This document shows, in pieces, positions 7,494 through 17,305 of a DNA stretch of 64,000 nucleotides. Numbering within the stretch: the first letter of the stretch is position 1; each line of letters opens with the position of its first letter. The notes below the pieces were generated by a model. The model did no database searches. It had not been told where the DNA came from and saw only the letters and a program-made list of their open reading frames with translations. Source of the DNA: Meiothermus sp. CFH 77666 (GTDB lineage: Bacteria; Deinococcota; Deinococci; Deinococcales; Thermaceae). Where the stretch lies: assembly GCF_017497985.1 (NCBI RefSeq), contig NZ_JAGDFV010000002.1, positions 1 through 64,000 of the forward strand, in the 5' to 3' direction. Position numbers and translations under genes: made by a program.

Positions 7494-9059
7494 ATGTGGA
7501 AAGTGCTTGTAACCGATGAAATGCGGCTGGGTGAGGTGAAGCACCCGGATCTTCGGCTCGATTATCGGCCTGGAATGGCTCGGGAAGAGGTCTTGCAGGT
7601 AATCGGGCAGTATGACGCTCTCATTACCCGCAGCCGTACCCAGGTGGATGCCAGGCTGCTCGAGGCCGGGGTCAACCTCAAGGTGGTGGGCCGGGGTGGG
7701 GTGGGGGTGGATAACGTGGATCTCGAGGCCGCCTCCCGCCGGGGCATTCTGGTGGTAAACGTACCCGAGGCCAACACCCGCTCGGCGGCGGAGCTGGCCT
7801 GGGCCCTGTTGCTGGCGACAGCGCGGGGCGTGGTGGAGTCGGATCAGAAAATTCGCCAGGGCCAGTGGGATCGCAAGTACCTGGGTCTCGAGCTGAACCA
7901 CAAGACCATCGGGATTGTGGGCCTGGGGCGCATTGGGGGGCAGGTGGCCAAGTTCGCCAAGGGCTTTGATATGCGGGTGCTGGCCTACGACCCCTACATC
8001 CCCCGCAGCCGGGCCCAGACCCTGGGGGTGGAGCTCTTGGACGACCTGGCCGATATGCTGCGCCAGAGCCACTTTCTAACCATACATACCCCTCTTACCG
8101 AGGAAACCAGGGGGATGATTGGCCGCCGCGAGCTTTACCTGCTGCCCAAAGGGGCGGTGGTGGTGAATGCGGCGCGGGGCGGCATTGTGGACGAAAAGGC
8201 CCTGGTGGAGGTGCTGAACGAGGGGCACCTGTGGGGGGCGGGCCTGGATGTGTTTGTAGAGGAGCCTCCCAACGCCGAACACCCACTGGTGCATCATCCC
8301 AGGGTGGTGCACACCGCCCACCTGGGGGCCAACACCCTGGAAGCCCAGGAGCGGGTGGGGGAGGCGGTGCTCGAGCGCGTTATCGAGACCCTGCAAGGCA
8401 ACCTGGCCCATGCCCTCAACACCGGCTTCGACGCCGAGGGCTTGCAGCTCTTCTCGGCCTGGCTGCCGCTTGGCGAGGCGCTGGGCAAGCTGCTGGCCCA
8501 GATTACCCAGGGCCGTCCCCAGACAGTCGAGGTTTCCTACTACGGGGAGTTCGAGAAGAACCCCGACCCCATCGCCTCGGCGGTGGCCAAGGGGCTTTTG
8601 GAGCAGGTGCTGGAAGTAGGGGCGGCCAACCTGGTCTCGGCGCGGCCCCTGCTGCGGGATCGGGGCATCTCGCTCATCACCCGCCAGGTTGAGCAGTCGC
8701 TCGACTACCGGCAGGTGCTGGAGGTGCGCCTCGAGACCGACAAGGAGTCGCGGGTGGCTCGAGGGGCGGTGCTGGGGGGCAAGCCCCGCATTGTAGGCAT
8801 TGACGACCACATGGTGGAGGCCATCCCCAGCGGGCACATGCTGGTCTGCGTGAACCGCGACCGACCGGGGGTGGTGGGCAAGGTGGGTACGCTCTTGGGC
8901 GAGAACGGGATCAACATTGCCGGTATGCAGCTAGGCCGCGACAACCCCGGCGGCAAGGCGCTGTTTGTGCTGGCCATAGACGAGCGCCCCAGCGAGGCGG
9001 TGCTGGAGGCGCTGCGAGGGCTGGATGTGCTCGAGCGGGTGGATCTGGCCGCGCTGTAG
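7494..9059 (+). CDS. serA: D-3-phosphoglycerate dehydrogenase
   Basis: The product is 521 residues, the long form of PGDH. It oxidises 3-phosphoglycerate to 3-phosphohydroxypyruvate with NAD+, the first step of serine synthesis. Domains in order: D-isomer-specific 2-hydroxyacid dehydrogenase (about 1-315) with the Rossmann motif GIVGLGRIGGQVAKFAKGFD near 140-160, NAARGGIVDE near 225, catalytic His in HTAHLGANT near 275-283; an intervening ASB domain (about 315-445); and a C-terminal ACT domain (LVCVNRDRPGVVGKVGTLL, about 447-521) that usually mediates serine feedback. The start at 7494 has only a weak site (AGGAC). A class V aminotransferase follows, which could supply the next step. Confidence 0.97.
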   Translation: MWKVLVTDEMRLGEVKHPDLRLDYRPGMAREEVLQVIGQYDALITRSRTQVDARLLEAGVNLKVVGRGGVGVDNVDLEAASRRGILVVNVPEANTRSAAELAWALLLATARGVVESDQKIRQGQWDRKYLGLELNHKTIGIVGLGRIGGQVAKFAKGFDMRVLAYDPYIPRSRAQTLGVELLDDLADMLRQSHFLTIHTPLTEETRGMIGRRELYLLPKGAVVVNAARGGIVDEKALVEVLNEGHLWGAGLDVFVEEPPNAEHPLVHHPRVVHTAHLGANTLEAQERVGEAVLERVIETLQGNLAHALNTGFDAEGLQLFSAWLPLGEALGKLLAQITQGRPQTVEVSYYGEFEKNPDPIASAVAKGLLEQVLEVGAANLVSARPLLRDRGISLITRQVEQSLDYRQVLEVRLETDKESRVARGAVLGGKPRIVGIDDHMVEAIPSGHMLVCVNRDRPGVVGKVGTLLGENGINIAGMQLGRDNPGGKALFVLAIDERPSEAVLEALRGLDVLERVDLAAL

Positions 9060-9229
9060 CCATAGGGGAAGTTTTATCGGGCTCCACCGGGTTTTACCAA
9101 TACAAACAAGAGGGAGCGGGTAGTGGGGCCCCAACCCCTCTCCCCATTGCACCGCTCCTGCAGTATGCCAAGGTTCGAGCAAAGGTGGTATGACAGGATA
9201 CCAGCCTCATCCTGGCTAAAATAGAGCCC

Positions 9230-10294
9230 ATGTACCGCCCTCGCCTGCTCACTCCCGGCCCGGTGGAACTGCACCCCAAAGCCTTAGAAGCCCTCTCCCG
9301 TCCGCAGCTTCACCACCGTTCGGACGCCGCCAAACAGGTCTTCTTGCAGGCCAAGGCGGGCCTCGAGGCCGCCTTCCAGACCCAGGGCCAGGTGCTCCTG
9401 CTTACCGGCTCGGGCACGGCGGCCATGGACGCGCTGGTGCAGAACCTGTTTGCCCCCGGCGAGCGGGTGCTGGTGCCGGTGCACGGCAACTTTTCCGAGC
9501 GTTGGGCCAGGATTGCCACAGAAGCGGGCCTCGAGGTCGTTCGTCTGGAGCTCCCCTGGGGCCAGGTGGTGCGCCCGGAGCACCTGGAAAGCGCCGTGGG
9601 CCCCTTTGCCGGGCTGCTGCTCACCCACTCCGAGTCCTCCACCGGGGCCCTTAACGACGTGCAGGGGCTGGCCCAGGTCTTCAAGGCCCGCTTTCCCCAG
9701 GCGCTGGTGGTGGTGGATGCCATTACCAGCCTGTTCGTCAGCGAGTTTGCCCTCGAGGGCTGGGGCCTCGACGCCGCCGCCTGTGGCTCGCAAAAGGGCA
9801 TTATGTGCCCGCCGGGGCTGGCCTATGCGGCCCTCTCGCCCCGCGCCCTGGAGCGCCTGAAGCCCCGCAGCTTCTACCTCAACCTGGGGGCCGAGCTCAA
9901 GGTGCAAAAGAGCGGCGAGTCGGCCTGGACGCCCGCCATCAACCTGGTGGCTGCCACCGCCGCCGTGCTAGAAGACCTGCTGCCCCGCCTGCCCGAGCAC
10001 CTGGCCCTCAAGAAACAGCAGAACGACCTGCTGTACGCCACCGGCGAGCAACTTGGCCTGCAAGTGGTGCCCGAGGTGAGGAGCCCTGCCACCACCTGTT
10101 TTTACCTGCCCGAAGGGATTTCCTACAGCCAGGTCAAAAACGCCTTTGCTGCGCGGGGGGCCACCATCATCGGCGGACAGGGCCAGCTCAAGGGCAAGGT
10201 GTTCCGCCTCTCGCTGATGGGCTACTCCGACCTCTACGATGCCTACGCTGTAGCCCAGATGCTGCGGGAGGTCTGGGCCGAGCTTCGGGCCTGA
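9230..10294 (+). CDS. Class V aminotransferase (serine/alanine-glyoxylate type, possible phosphoserine aminotransferase)
   Basis: The product is 354 residues. This PLP enzyme of the fold-I class V group has N-terminal LLTPGPVELHPKALEAL, GSGTAAMDALVQNL near 65-77, VVVDAITSLFVSEF near 160-173 (Asp contacting PLP), and the Schiff-base lysine in CGSQKGIMCPPG near residue 188. Members act as serine-glyoxylate, alanine-glyoxylate or, in some bacteria, phosphoserine aminotransferases. Position 170 bp after serA makes a role in serine synthesis attractive, but the substrate cannot be read from the sequence. TAAAAT seven bases before the ATG suggests an independent leaderless transcript. Confidence 0.88.
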   Translation: MYRPRLLTPGPVELHPKALEALSRPQLHHRSDAAKQVFLQAKAGLEAAFQTQGQVLLLTGSGTAAMDALVQNLFAPGERVLVPVHGNFSERWARIATEAGLEVVRLELPWGQVVRPEHLESAVGPFAGLLLTHSESSTGALNDVQGLAQVFKARFPQALVVVDAITSLFVSEFALEGWGLDAAACGSQKGIMCPPGLAYAALSPRALERLKPRSFYLNLGAELKVQKSGESAWTPAINLVAATAAVLEDLLPRLPEHLALKKQQNDLLYATGEQLGLQVVPEVRSPATTCFYLPEGISYSQVKNAFAARGATIIGGQGQLKGKVFRLSLMGYSDLYDAYAVAQMLREVWAELRA

Positions 10295-10351
10295 CCCTGG
10301 GGGGCAATACACCTGCTGCAATGTGGTAAAAGTGCCCTAGGAGGTGAAGTC

Positions 10352-11155
10352 ATGCAAGTGCAGGGGAAAGTAATCGTGGTCACCGGTGGGGGAAGCGGCT
10401 TGGGCCGCCAGCTGGTGCTGCAGCTATTGTCCAGGGGAGCGCAGGTTGCTGCAGTGGACATCAACGAGGCGGGTTTGCAAGAAACCGCTTCGCTGGCCGC
10501 AAACCCAGGGCGCCTCTCGACCCACGTGCTCAACATTACTGTGCGAGAGGCCGTGGAGGCCCTCCCGGCGGCGGTTCTGGCCCGGCACGGCGCCGTGGAC
10601 GGCCTCATCAATAACGCGGGCATCATCCAACCCTTTGTGCGGGTGAACGACCTGGACTATGCGGCCATTGAGCGGGTCATGAACGTCAACTTCTACGGCA
10701 CTCTGTACCTGACCAAGGCCTTCTTGCCACACCTTTTGGCACGCCCCGAGGCCCATATTGTGAACATCTCGAGCATGGGCGGCTTTCTGCCGGTGCCGGG
10801 GCAGAGCCTGTACGGGGCCTCCAAGGCGGCGGTCAAGCTCCTAACCGAGGGGCTGTATGCCGAACTCCTGGGCACACCGGTGCGGGTCACGGTGGTCTTT
10901 CCGGGGGCGGTCGCCACCAACATTACCGCCAACTCGGGGGTAGAGATTCGCCAGACGGAAGGCCAGGGGCGCTCGTCGCTCAAACCCCTGCCGCCCGAGG
11001 AAGCTGCCCGGCGCATTATCGCCGGCATGGAGCAGAACCGCTTCCGGGTGCTGGTGGGCTCCGATGCACGCCTGATGGACTTCCTCTACCGGCTGGCCCC
11101 CGCCTGGGCCACCCGCTTCATCCAGCGGCAGATGCGCTCGCTGCTGGGGGGTTAG
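10352..11155 (+). CDS. Short-chain dehydrogenase/reductase
   Basis: The product is 267 residues. Classical SDR layout: cofactor motif TGGGSGLGRQL near 11-21, NNAG near 89-92, catalytic Ser in NISSMGG and Tyr-x-x-x-Lys in YGASKAAVK (about 154-162). Acidic residue after the second strand (AAVDINEAG) suggests NAD(H) preference. AGGAGG lies six bases upstream of the ATG. Substrate unknown; the C-terminal stretch (FLYRLAPAWATRFIQRQM) is typical of SDRs that handle lipophilic substrates. It sits alone between the aminotransferase and an opposite-strand membrane protein gene. Confidence 0.9.
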   Translation: MQVQGKVIVVTGGGSGLGRQLVLQLLSRGAQVAAVDINEAGLQETASLAANPGRLSTHVLNITVREAVEALPAAVLARHGAVDGLINNAGIIQPFVRVNDLDYAAIERVMNVNFYGTLYLTKAFLPHLLARPEAHIVNISSMGGFLPVPGQSLYGASKAAVKLLTEGLYAELLGTPVRVTVVFPGAVATNITANSGVEIRQTEGQGRSSLKPLPPEEAARRIIAGMEQNRFRVLVGSDARLMDFLYRLAPAWATRFIQRQMRSLLGG

Positions 11156-11189
11156 GCGGCAAAGACCGCTTGCCGGCCTCCTGGAGCCT

Positions 11190-11576
11190 CTAGCGATGTA
11201 TCCACCAGCGAATTGCAAGGGCAACCAGGCTGGAAAACACATAGGGAAAGGCCGGTAGCAAAAAGGCCATGGCTGCGGGGCCAAGCGAGTTGACCCCAGT
11301 AGGTCGCAGAAGATCGTAAAGCCAGGCCGCAGTTGACAAGAGAAAAAGCCCTCCCACAGCCGACAGGAGGGTGTAAAGAAGCCAGCTCCCCCACGGCTTG
11401 AGCCAGATGCCCCAGATCGGGTTGACTACGGCCAGGGCCGCCAGAACGAATAGAACCGAAACAACGCCAAGCTCGTCGTATTGGCTGGGGCTAAAGGTGC
11501 GGAAAAATCCATATACCAGCACGAGTAGGCCCACAGTTACGAGCCCCTGGGAGAGCAGCAAGCCCAGCGTTGACAT
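11190..11576 (-). CDS. Hypothetical four-helix membrane protein
   Basis: The product is 128 residues with four hydrophobic segments (about 5-24, 38-58, 63-86 and 100-122), a short arginine-histidine tail inside or outside the membrane, and no recognised domain. TATCCT six bases before the ATG implies a leaderless transcript. It lies just downstream of the prenyltransferase gene on the same strand (36 bp after it), so the two may be expressed together. Confidence 0.65.
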   Translation of the reverse strand: MSTLGLLLSQGLVTVGLLVLVYGFFRTFSPSQYDELGVVSVLFVLAALAVVNPIWGIWLKPWGSWLLYTLLSAVGGLFLLSTAAWLYDLLRPTGVNSLGPAAMAFLLPAFPYVFSSLVALAIRWWIHR

Positions 11577-11612
11577 GACTCGAGGATAACGGGAACGCGG
11601 CTTCAGGGTGGT

Positions 11613-12473
11613 TCAAATCAAGGTATCCAGGAAAATGGTCAGTAGCATCCCCAGGCTCACCACCACATTGGCCTGGAAGAACGCCTGGTCTACCTTGCTC
11701 AGGTCGTGGGGTTTTACCAGTTGGTGTTCGTACCAGAGCACCGCGCCCACACCCAGCACCCCCAGGTAGTAAACCCAGCCCACTCCGCACAGTACCCCCG
11801 TCAGCAAGAAGAAGCCAAAGGTGAGCGCATGGGAGACCTGGGCAATTCGCAGCGCGGTGGGGATGCCAAAGCGGGCCGGAATGCTGTAGATGCCGTTTTC
11901 GCGGTCGAACTGGTAGTCCTGGGTGGCATAGAGGATGTCGAAGCCCGCCAGCCAGAAGGCGGTACCGGCCCAGAGCGCGAACAGTGCGGGCTCAAATGCG
12001 CCCGTAACGGCAATCCAGCCGCCTGCGGTGGCGGCTCCGATGGTCAGGCCCAGCCAGAAGTGGCACAGCCAGGTAAAGCGCTTGGTGTAGCTATAGCCCA
12101 CCAGAAAGAAAACCGCTACCGGCAGGAGCTGGGCAGTGAGGGGGTTCAGGTTGAAGGCGGCCAGGCTGAGCAGCAGCAGCCCCACCACCGATAGGGCCAG
12201 CACCTCGCCGGGTTTGACAGCCCCCCTGGGCAGGTGCCGCCCGGCGGTGCGGGGGTTGGCGGCGTCTATGCGGTGGTCAATCAGGCGGTTGAGGGCCATG
12301 GCCCCGGTGCGGGCGCCCACCATGGCCACGGTAATCCAGGCAAACACTTCCCAGCCCGGCCAGCCCCGGGCGGCCAGCAGCATGCCGCCGTAGGCGAAGG
12401 GCAGGGCGAAGAGGGTATGCTCGAAACGAACCAGATCGAGATAGGTTTTGAGTCGGCTGGTCAGGGCCACCAT
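11613..12473 (-). CDS. mqnP: UbiA-family prenyltransferase, probably menaquinone pathway (MqnP-like)
   Basis: The product is 286 residues from ATG 12473. It is an integral membrane enzyme with about eight helices that transfers a polyprenyl chain to an aromatic acceptor. The first Asp-rich motif is [15 protein letters not shown] (about 63-77) and the second is [18 protein letters not shown] (about 182-199), both chelating Mg2+ and diphosphate. [11 protein letters not shown] between them is typical of the 4-hydroxybenzoate-type branch. Thermaceae make menaquinone by the futalosine route, where this branch member is called MqnP; the specific assignment is inference. An upstream TTG at 12485 is less likely as a start. 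Confidence 0.85.
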   Translation of the reverse strand: MVALTSRLKTYLDLVRFEHTLFALPFAYGGMLLAARGWPGWEVFAWITVAMVGARTGAMALNRLIDHRIDAANPRTAGRHLPRGAVKPGEVLALSVVGLLLLSLAAFNLNPLTAQLLPVAVFFLVGYSYTKRFTWLCHFWLGLTIGAATAGGWIAVTGAFEPALFALWAGTAFWLAGFDILYATQDYQFDRENGIYSIPARFGIPTALRIAQVSHALTFGFFLLTGVLCGVGWVYYLGVLGVGAVLWYEHQLVKPHDLSKVDQAFFQANVVVSLGMLLTIFLDTLI

Positions 12474-12538
12474 ACGTCTGCCCAAGTTTACCTTGAGGCC
12501 CGGCGCGCAATGTGGGCAGATGGGGGTTTTGCAGAGTT

Positions 12539-13873
12539 TTATCGGCTCTCCAGAACCTCCTTAGCGGCCCGCTCCCCGGCTTCGATGGCCCCCTCGATGT
12601 AGCCGTAGTAGTGCACCGCAGTCTCGGTTCCGGCCCAGTGGATACGCCCGATGGGAACGCGCAGTTCCTCGAACCCTGCCGACATCACCCCCGGCGGGGC
12701 GTAGCACTGGTAGCCTCCGCCAATGAAGGGCTCGGTGAGCCAGTCGTGGTCGAAGTAGAGCCTGGGGTAGAGGGCTTCCTCCCCAAAAACCAGGGCCAGG
12801 TCTTCCAGCACCGCCCGGCGGCGAATTTCAAATGGCTTGTCGCTCCACAGTACCGCATCGTCTCCCCCGATGAAGGCCACCAGGGCGGGGTTGCGCTCGT
12901 CGTAGGGGGTGGCATCGATGGTGTCGTCGAAGAGCAGCCGGTCGGGGTCTATGGGGGTGGCGGGTCTGTGACGCCAGAAGGGGTGGTCGTAGAGGGCAAA
13001 GCACTTGATTACCGAGCCCATCTCGAGCCGCTGCATGAGCTTGGTGCGGCGGCGGGGCAGCACCGGCTCAAAGTCTATGCGGGTGACCTGATTGGGCGGG
13101 ATGGCCAGAATGACCCGCCCGGCCCGCACGCTCAAGCCTTCGGCAATGACGGTGACGCCCTGGGCATCGTGCAGAATGTCGTAGACCTGGCAGTTCAGCC
13201 GGAGGGCATCGCCTAGTTCTTCGGCCAGCCGGGTGCAGAGGGTCTGCATGCCTTCCTTGACCCGGAGGGTTTCGTTGCCGCGCTCGAGGCCCAGCACCCC
13301 CTCGAAGCCGCCCGCACTCTTCAGGCTATAAAGCAGGTGCAACACCGAGAAGTCCTTGGGCTCGATGGTGTACTCGGTGCGGATAATCTGGTCGAAGAGG
13401 TTGCGCAGATAGGGGCTGTCCAGGTTGATCCGCTTCCACTCCTCCACACTCTGCACATCCAGCGCAGAGGCATTGGGGGTGGCCGAGGGCTTCTCCACAT
13501 TTACACTCTCGACCAGAAAATCCAGTTGGGCCTTGACCCAGGCCCACTCGGCCTGGGTGAGTTTGTCCATCGAGGAGAGCGGCTGCACCGCCAGGTCAAT
13601 CCGCCCCGAGTTGTGCTGTTCGAAAGTGGTCAGGCCCAGCTCCCGGATCAGGGCCATAACCTTGGGCATGTCCGGGCTCACCCACTGCCCGCCCAGGTCG
13701 AAGGTCGAGCCGTCGGGCAGGGTTTTGCTCAAAAGCCGCCCCCCCACCCGGTGATGAGCCTCCAGCACCATTACCTTGAGCCCCGCCCCTTGCAGCATTC
13801 GAGCGGCCACCAGCCCCGAAATCCCCGCGCCCACCACCACCACATCGGCCTGGTTGCTACCTGCCTCGTTCAT
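12539..13873 (-). CDS. FAD-dependent amine oxidase (monoamine-oxidase family)
   Basis: The product is 444 residues from the ATG at 13873, chosen over a GTG nine bases earlier because AGGTGG precedes it. N-terminal dinucleotide-binding motif [17 protein letters not shown], then the GG-doublet motif [20 protein letters not shown] near 40-60. The C-terminal FAD-contact region is [20 protein letters not shown], as in flavin monoamine oxidases and related desaturases. It probably oxidises a primary or polyamine substrate to the imine with H2O2 release; Thermaceae are rich in polyamines, so that is a reasonable but unproven substrate class. No signal peptide, so cytoplasmic. Confidence 0.88.
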   Translation of the reverse strand: MNEAGSNQADVVVVGAGISGLVAARMLQGAGLKVMVLEAHHRVGGRLLSKTLPDGSTFDLGGQWVSPDMPKVMALIRELGLTTFEQHNSGRIDLAVQPLSSMDKLTQAEWAWVKAQLDFLVESVNVEKPSATPNASALDVQSVEEWKRINLDSPYLRNLFDQIIRTEYTIEPKDFSVLHLLYSLKSAGGFEGVLGLERGNETLRVKEGMQTLCTRLAEELGDALRLNCQVYDILHDAQGVTVIAEGLSVRAGRVILAIPPNQVTRIDFEPVLPRRRTKLMQRLEMGSVIKCFALYDHPFWRHRPATPIDPDRLLFDDTIDATPYDERNPALVAFIGGDDAVLWSDKPFEIRRRAVLEDLALVFGEEALYPRLYFDHDWLTEPFIGGGYQCYAPPGVMSAGFEELRVPIGRIHWAGTETAVHYYGYIEGAIEAGERAAKEVLESR

Positions 13874-14240
13874 ACCAACCACCTGCCCGCGTACTCGAGG
13901 GCCTCTGTCCTGCCGTTTGCAGGTTTAAATCTGTTTGGAGTCAAGTCCGTCAATACGGCTGTTTGTGCGCGGTGTCGCCCCCCCGAAGGCGCGGCCAAAG
14001 CCGCTGCCCTTGACCGATTTCCCCCCTAGCATAGCGCACCAGCAGGCCGTGCACCGGGCTGGTGGCCCTGGCTCAAGGCAGAAACCGCAGGCTTTGCGGC
14101 TTTTGTATGGATGCCAGCCCGGCTCGTTATACCAACTCTGCGCGTGAGCGGCGCTAAACGCGCCCCTCACTTGCCGCGCCAGGGGGCGCGTCCGAGGGTC
14201 TCTTATATTGCATTTGGGTCACTTCTGAGCAGATTTGGTA
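13874..14240. other. Intergenic region, nothing recognised
   Basis: 367 bp between the rhodanese stop and the amine oxidase start (both minus strand). It has short GC-rich frames without ribosome sites. It must hold the amine oxidase promoter upstream of 13873. No hairpin with a T-run was seen after the rhodanese gene. Confidence 0.4.
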
Positions 14241-15074
14241 TTACTCCACGCCCTTCGCCACCGGACGGTGGCTGTCCGATATCCAGTCGCTCCACGAACC
14301 CGCGTAGAGCCTGGCCGGTTTGCCGATGAGCTCGAGCGCCAGCACATTCACTGTGGCCGAGACGCCCGAGCCGCAGTAGGCAATTATTTCGCCCTCGAGC
14401 CCGGCAAACCGTGCGGCCTGGGCCTCGGCTTTCTTGAAGCGCCCCGAAGCCTCCAGACTGTCCAGCCAGTTGCGGTTGATGGCCCCCGGAATGTGTCCGG
14501 CCACGGGGTCTATGGGCTCTACCTCGCCCCGGTAGCGCTCGGGGGCCCTGGAATCAATCAGGATGGTGGCCGGCGGGCGCTGGGCCACGGCGTCGGCATC
14601 CACTACCATCTCGGGCCGGGGGTGGGCCTTGAAGGAGGTGGCGGGGTATTCGACGGCCAGGGTAGAAACCTCGAGGCCGGCCTCTTTCCAGGCTGTTATA
14701 CCGCCATCCAGCACGGCCACCTGGTCGTGGCCCAGCCAGCGCAAAAGCCACCACAGGTGCGGGGCATACATGCCACCGGCGGGGGGTTCGTCGTAGGCCA
14801 CCACAAGGTGCTCGTTGCCGATGCCGGCCCGGCTCAGGGTTTCGGCCAGGGCCTCCGGCGCGGGCAAAGGATGGCGGCCTCCTTTGCGATCGGGCCTTGC
14901 GGGTGCACAGAGGTCTTGCTCCAGATCCAAAAAAATGGCCCCTGGAATGTGCCCTGCCTGGTAGGCCCGCCTTCCGGCCATCGGGTCTTGCAAGGAAAAG
15001 CGACAGTCCACAATGCGAAGCTTTGGTTGGCCGAGGTGCTGGTGCAACCATTCGACACTGACCAGGGGCGTCAT
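14241..15074 (-). CDS. Sulfurtransferase with two rhodanese domains
   Basis: The product is 277 residues, the usual size of thiosulfate or 3-mercaptopyruvate sulfurtransferases. Domain 1 (about 1-145) keeps AGHIPGAIFLDLEQDL but has no catalytic Cys, as normal. Domain 2 (about 160-270) has RYRGEVEPIDPVAGHIPGAI and the active-site loop CGSGVSATVN near residues 235-244. The loop CGSGVSA is closer to mercaptopyruvate sulfurtransferases (CGSGV/IT) than to classical CRKGVT rhodaneses. TAGGCT six bases before the ATG indicates a leaderless mRNA. The role would be persulfide transfer to cyanide, thiols or sulfur-relay proteins in the cytoplasm. Confidence 0.92.
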   Translation of the reverse strand: MTPLVSVEWLHQHLGQPKLRIVDCRFSLQDPMAGRRAYQAGHIPGAIFLDLEQDLCAPARPDRKGGRHPLPAPEALAETLSRAGIGNEHLVVAYDEPPAGGMYAPHLWWLLRWLGHDQVAVLDGGITAWKEAGLEVSTLAVEYPATSFKAHPRPEMVVDADAVAQRPPATILIDSRAPERYRGEVEPIDPVAGHIPGAINRNWLDSLEASGRFKKAEAQAARFAGLEGEIIAYCGSGVSATVNVLALELIGKPARLYAGSWSDWISDSHRPVAKGVE

Positions 15075-15295
15075 GGCAGAAGCCTAGCAGAGTTGGGGGC
15101 CAAGGGTCGAGGGTCACGGGCCACAGCGAGGGTTAGGGGGATTAGGCTTATTTTGCTGCTCTACACGGTGGCATAGCAATTGGAGGAAAAAAGCTCTTTG
15201 GTACAGGGGGTTTTTTGTGTTTGGCTACTGGCTATCGGCCTTTGACTTCGAGCCAATTCGAAACGCATCCTGTTGGCATCCTGTATTTTGTAGCC

Positions 15296-16276
15296 ATGCA
15301 AACCTTCAAGGCTTTGGTAGTGGAATCGGGCGACCCCTATACGGCCCAGATTCGGCAGGCTTCGGTGGATGAGTTGCCCCCCGGCGATGTGCTGGTGCGG
15401 GTGGCTTACAGCAGCCTCAACTATAAGGATGGCCTGGCGATTACCGGCGCGGGCAAGGTTATCCGTAGTTTTCCCATGGTGCCGGGCATTGACCTGGCCG
15501 GAACGGTGGTGGAGTCGGCCTCGCCGGATTACCAGCCGGGCGATGCCGTCGTTTTGACCGGCTGGGGCGTGGGCGAGCGACACTGGGGCGGGCTGGCGGA
15601 GCTGGCTCGAGTACGCGCCGAGTGGCTGGTGCCCCTGCCCGAAGGGCTCACCTTGCAGCAAGCCATGGGCATCGGTACGGCAGGCTTTACCGCCATGCTG
15701 GCGGTGATGGCCCTCGAGGCCCACCACCTGGATAAATCCAAAGAAGTGCTGGTAACCGGCGCGGCAGGGGGCGTGGGTAGCGTGGCTACAGCCCTGCTGG
15801 CCCGGCTGGGCTACCGGGTGGTGGCGGCTACAGGACGCCCGAGCGAAGAGGGCTATTTGAAATCGCTGGGAGCCGGTGAAATTTTGGATCGCGCTGTTTT
15901 ATCCGCTCCGGCAAAGCCCCTCGAGTCCGAACGGTTTGGCGGGGCGGTGGATACCGTGGGTGGGGCAGTGCTGGCCGGGGTATTGCCGCGCATGGCCTAT
16001 GGCGGCAGCGTGGCGGCCTGCGGCAACGCGGGTGGAGTGAAGCTCGAGACCACCGTCTTCCCCTTCATCCTGCGGGGCGTGAACCTCCTGGGCATTGATT
16101 CGGTGATGTGCCCCAAGGAAAAGCGCTTAGTGGCCTGGCAGCGCTTATCTCAAGAACTGCCCAAGCCCCTTCTCGAGGCTGTCATGCAAGTGGTAACGCT
16201 GGAAGAAGTGCCTGAGCTGGCCCAGGCCATCCTGAAAGGCCAGGTACGGGGGCGTGTCGTTGTACGACTCGCTTAA
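15296..16276 (+). CDS. AcuI/YhdH-family acryloyl-CoA reductase-like MDR oxidoreductase
   Basis: The product is 326 residues from ATG 15296; TATTTT six bases upstream fits a leaderless start, and the longer upstream frame is not needed. It is a zinc-free medium-chain reductase: SLNYKDGLAITGAGKVIRSF near 40-60 and MVPGIDLAGTV are strong YhdH/AcuI signatures, and VTGAAGGVGSVATALLARLG near 152-171 is the NADPH-binding motif. Related enzymes reduce acrylyl-CoA to propionyl-CoA with NADPH. The physiological substrate here is not fixed by neighbours. Confidence 0.88.
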   Translation: MQTFKALVVESGDPYTAQIRQASVDELPPGDVLVRVAYSSLNYKDGLAITGAGKVIRSFPMVPGIDLAGTVVESASPDYQPGDAVVLTGWGVGERHWGGLAELARVRAEWLVPLPEGLTLQQAMGIGTAGFTAMLAVMALEAHHLDKSKEVLVTGAAGGVGSVATALLARLGYRVVAATGRPSEEGYLKSLGAGEILDRAVLSAPAKPLESERFGGAVDTVGGAVLAGVLPRMAYGGSVAACGNAGGVKLETTVFPFILRGVNLLGIDSVMCPKEKRLVAWQRLSQELPKPLLEAVMQVVTLEEVPELAQAILKGQVRGRVVVRLA

Positions 16277-16556
16277 GGTAGGTGCTTTAGAGAACCCCAG
16301 AGCCAACTTGGCGCTCGCTCACCGGCTTTTGAGGCGTAGCGCCGGGATTTTTGCGTATCGCGCTTTTCACAGACGGGGCCGCTCACGAAACCGAGATTGC
16401 GTCTGCGCCTAGACGCATGTTAGGCCCCCAAGCGTGGGCCGGGCCCATGGGTGCTTGGGTTTCGAGTTTCTAGGCGGCCACTGTACTGTTCAGGACAGAG
16501 GATTCTTAGCCCCGGATGCTTCGTTTTTCGTGAAGAGGGCTCTATGATGGGGTGCG

Positions 16557-17198
16557 ATGTACGAGTACGGTCTTGGGGTTTACCGTGGCGCCAAAGTGTT
16601 GGCTCGAGTGCTGCTTCACCTGTTATTTGGCTTGAAGGTGGAAGGTGCCGAGAAGATTCCCAAAGAAGGCCCGGTGATTCTGGCTTCCAACCACATGTCT
16701 TTTCTGGATCCGGTGGTGATGGGGGTGGCCTGCCCCAGGGTGGTGAGCTACATGTCACGCGACGATGTGTTCAAATACCCCATCCTGCGCTGGTTGTTGC
16801 CACGGCTGTATGTGATACCGGTCTCGAGGGGGGCAGGCGACCTTGGCGCTATCAAGGCGGCTATTCGCACCCTCAAGAACGGCGTGGCTTTCGGTATCTT
16901 CCCCGAGGGACGGCGTAGTCGCACCGGCTTTATCGAGCCTTTCAAAACCGGTGTGGCCGCCATCGCCTTGCGTACTAACGCTCCGATTGTTCCGGCGGCC
17001 ATTATCGGCAGCGATAAAGCCTGGCCGGTAGGGAAGGGGCCGCGTTTGCGGCGGCCCCTTCGGGTGGTGTTTGGTGACCCCATTGCCCTACCCCCCGGAA
17101 AGACCGACCACCAGACCCTAGAAGAGGTGACACGGCAGCTCGAGGCCGCCGTAACCGCGCTTTTGCCGCCCGAATACCACAGAAAGCCCACCGTTTAG
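16557..17198 (+). CDS. plsC: 1-acyl-sn-glycerol-3-phosphate acyltransferase
   Basis: The product is 213 residues. It adds the second acyl chain to lysophosphatidate at the inner membrane. Acyltransferase motif I is NHMSFLDP (H and D catalytic, about 46-53), motif III is FPEGRRSRTG (about 119-128), and VPAAIIGSDKAWPVG follows as motif IV. The hydrophobic N-terminal helix would anchor it. TATGAT eight bases before the ATG indicates an almost leaderless transcript. HU follows 107 bp later under its own promoter. Confidence 0.93.
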   Translation: MYEYGLGVYRGAKVLARVLLHLLFGLKVEGAEKIPKEGPVILASNHMSFLDPVVMGVACPRVVSYMSRDDVFKYPILRWLLPRLYVIPVSRGAGDLGAIKAAIRTLKNGVAFGIFPEGRRSRTGFIEPFKTGVAAIALRTNAPIVPAAIIGSDKAWPVGKGPRLRRPLRVVFGDPIALPPGKTDHQTLEEVTRQLEAAVTALLPPEYHRKPTV

Positions 17199-17242
17199 GC
17201 ATTCTGTTCAGAGCGAAACTGCCTCCAGCATCGCCCTGGTGC

Positions 17243-17272
17243 TTGCATTTTGTGGATAAGGTGTGATACACT
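17243..17272 (+). promoter_or_regulatory. Promoter of the HU gene
   Basis: TTGCAT (17243-17248) and TACACT (17267-17272) are separated by 18 bp, a housekeeping sigma-type pair with the Thermaceae TANNNT -10. Transcription would start near 17279, giving a leader of about 27 nt containing AAAGGAGGT at 17291-17299 before the HU start. Confidence 0.75.
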
Positions 17273-17305
17273 CCGTGCTGAAGGGAAAATAAAGGAGGTA
17301 ACAAT

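Noticed and set aside
12512-13216. Long open frame on the + strand antisense to the FAD amine oxidase
   Set aside because: High-GC DNA leaves antisense frames open; no ribosome site and no protein family, while the minus-strand gene has clear FAD motifs. Similar antisense frames over degV, the SARP regulator and aceE were rejected for the same reason.
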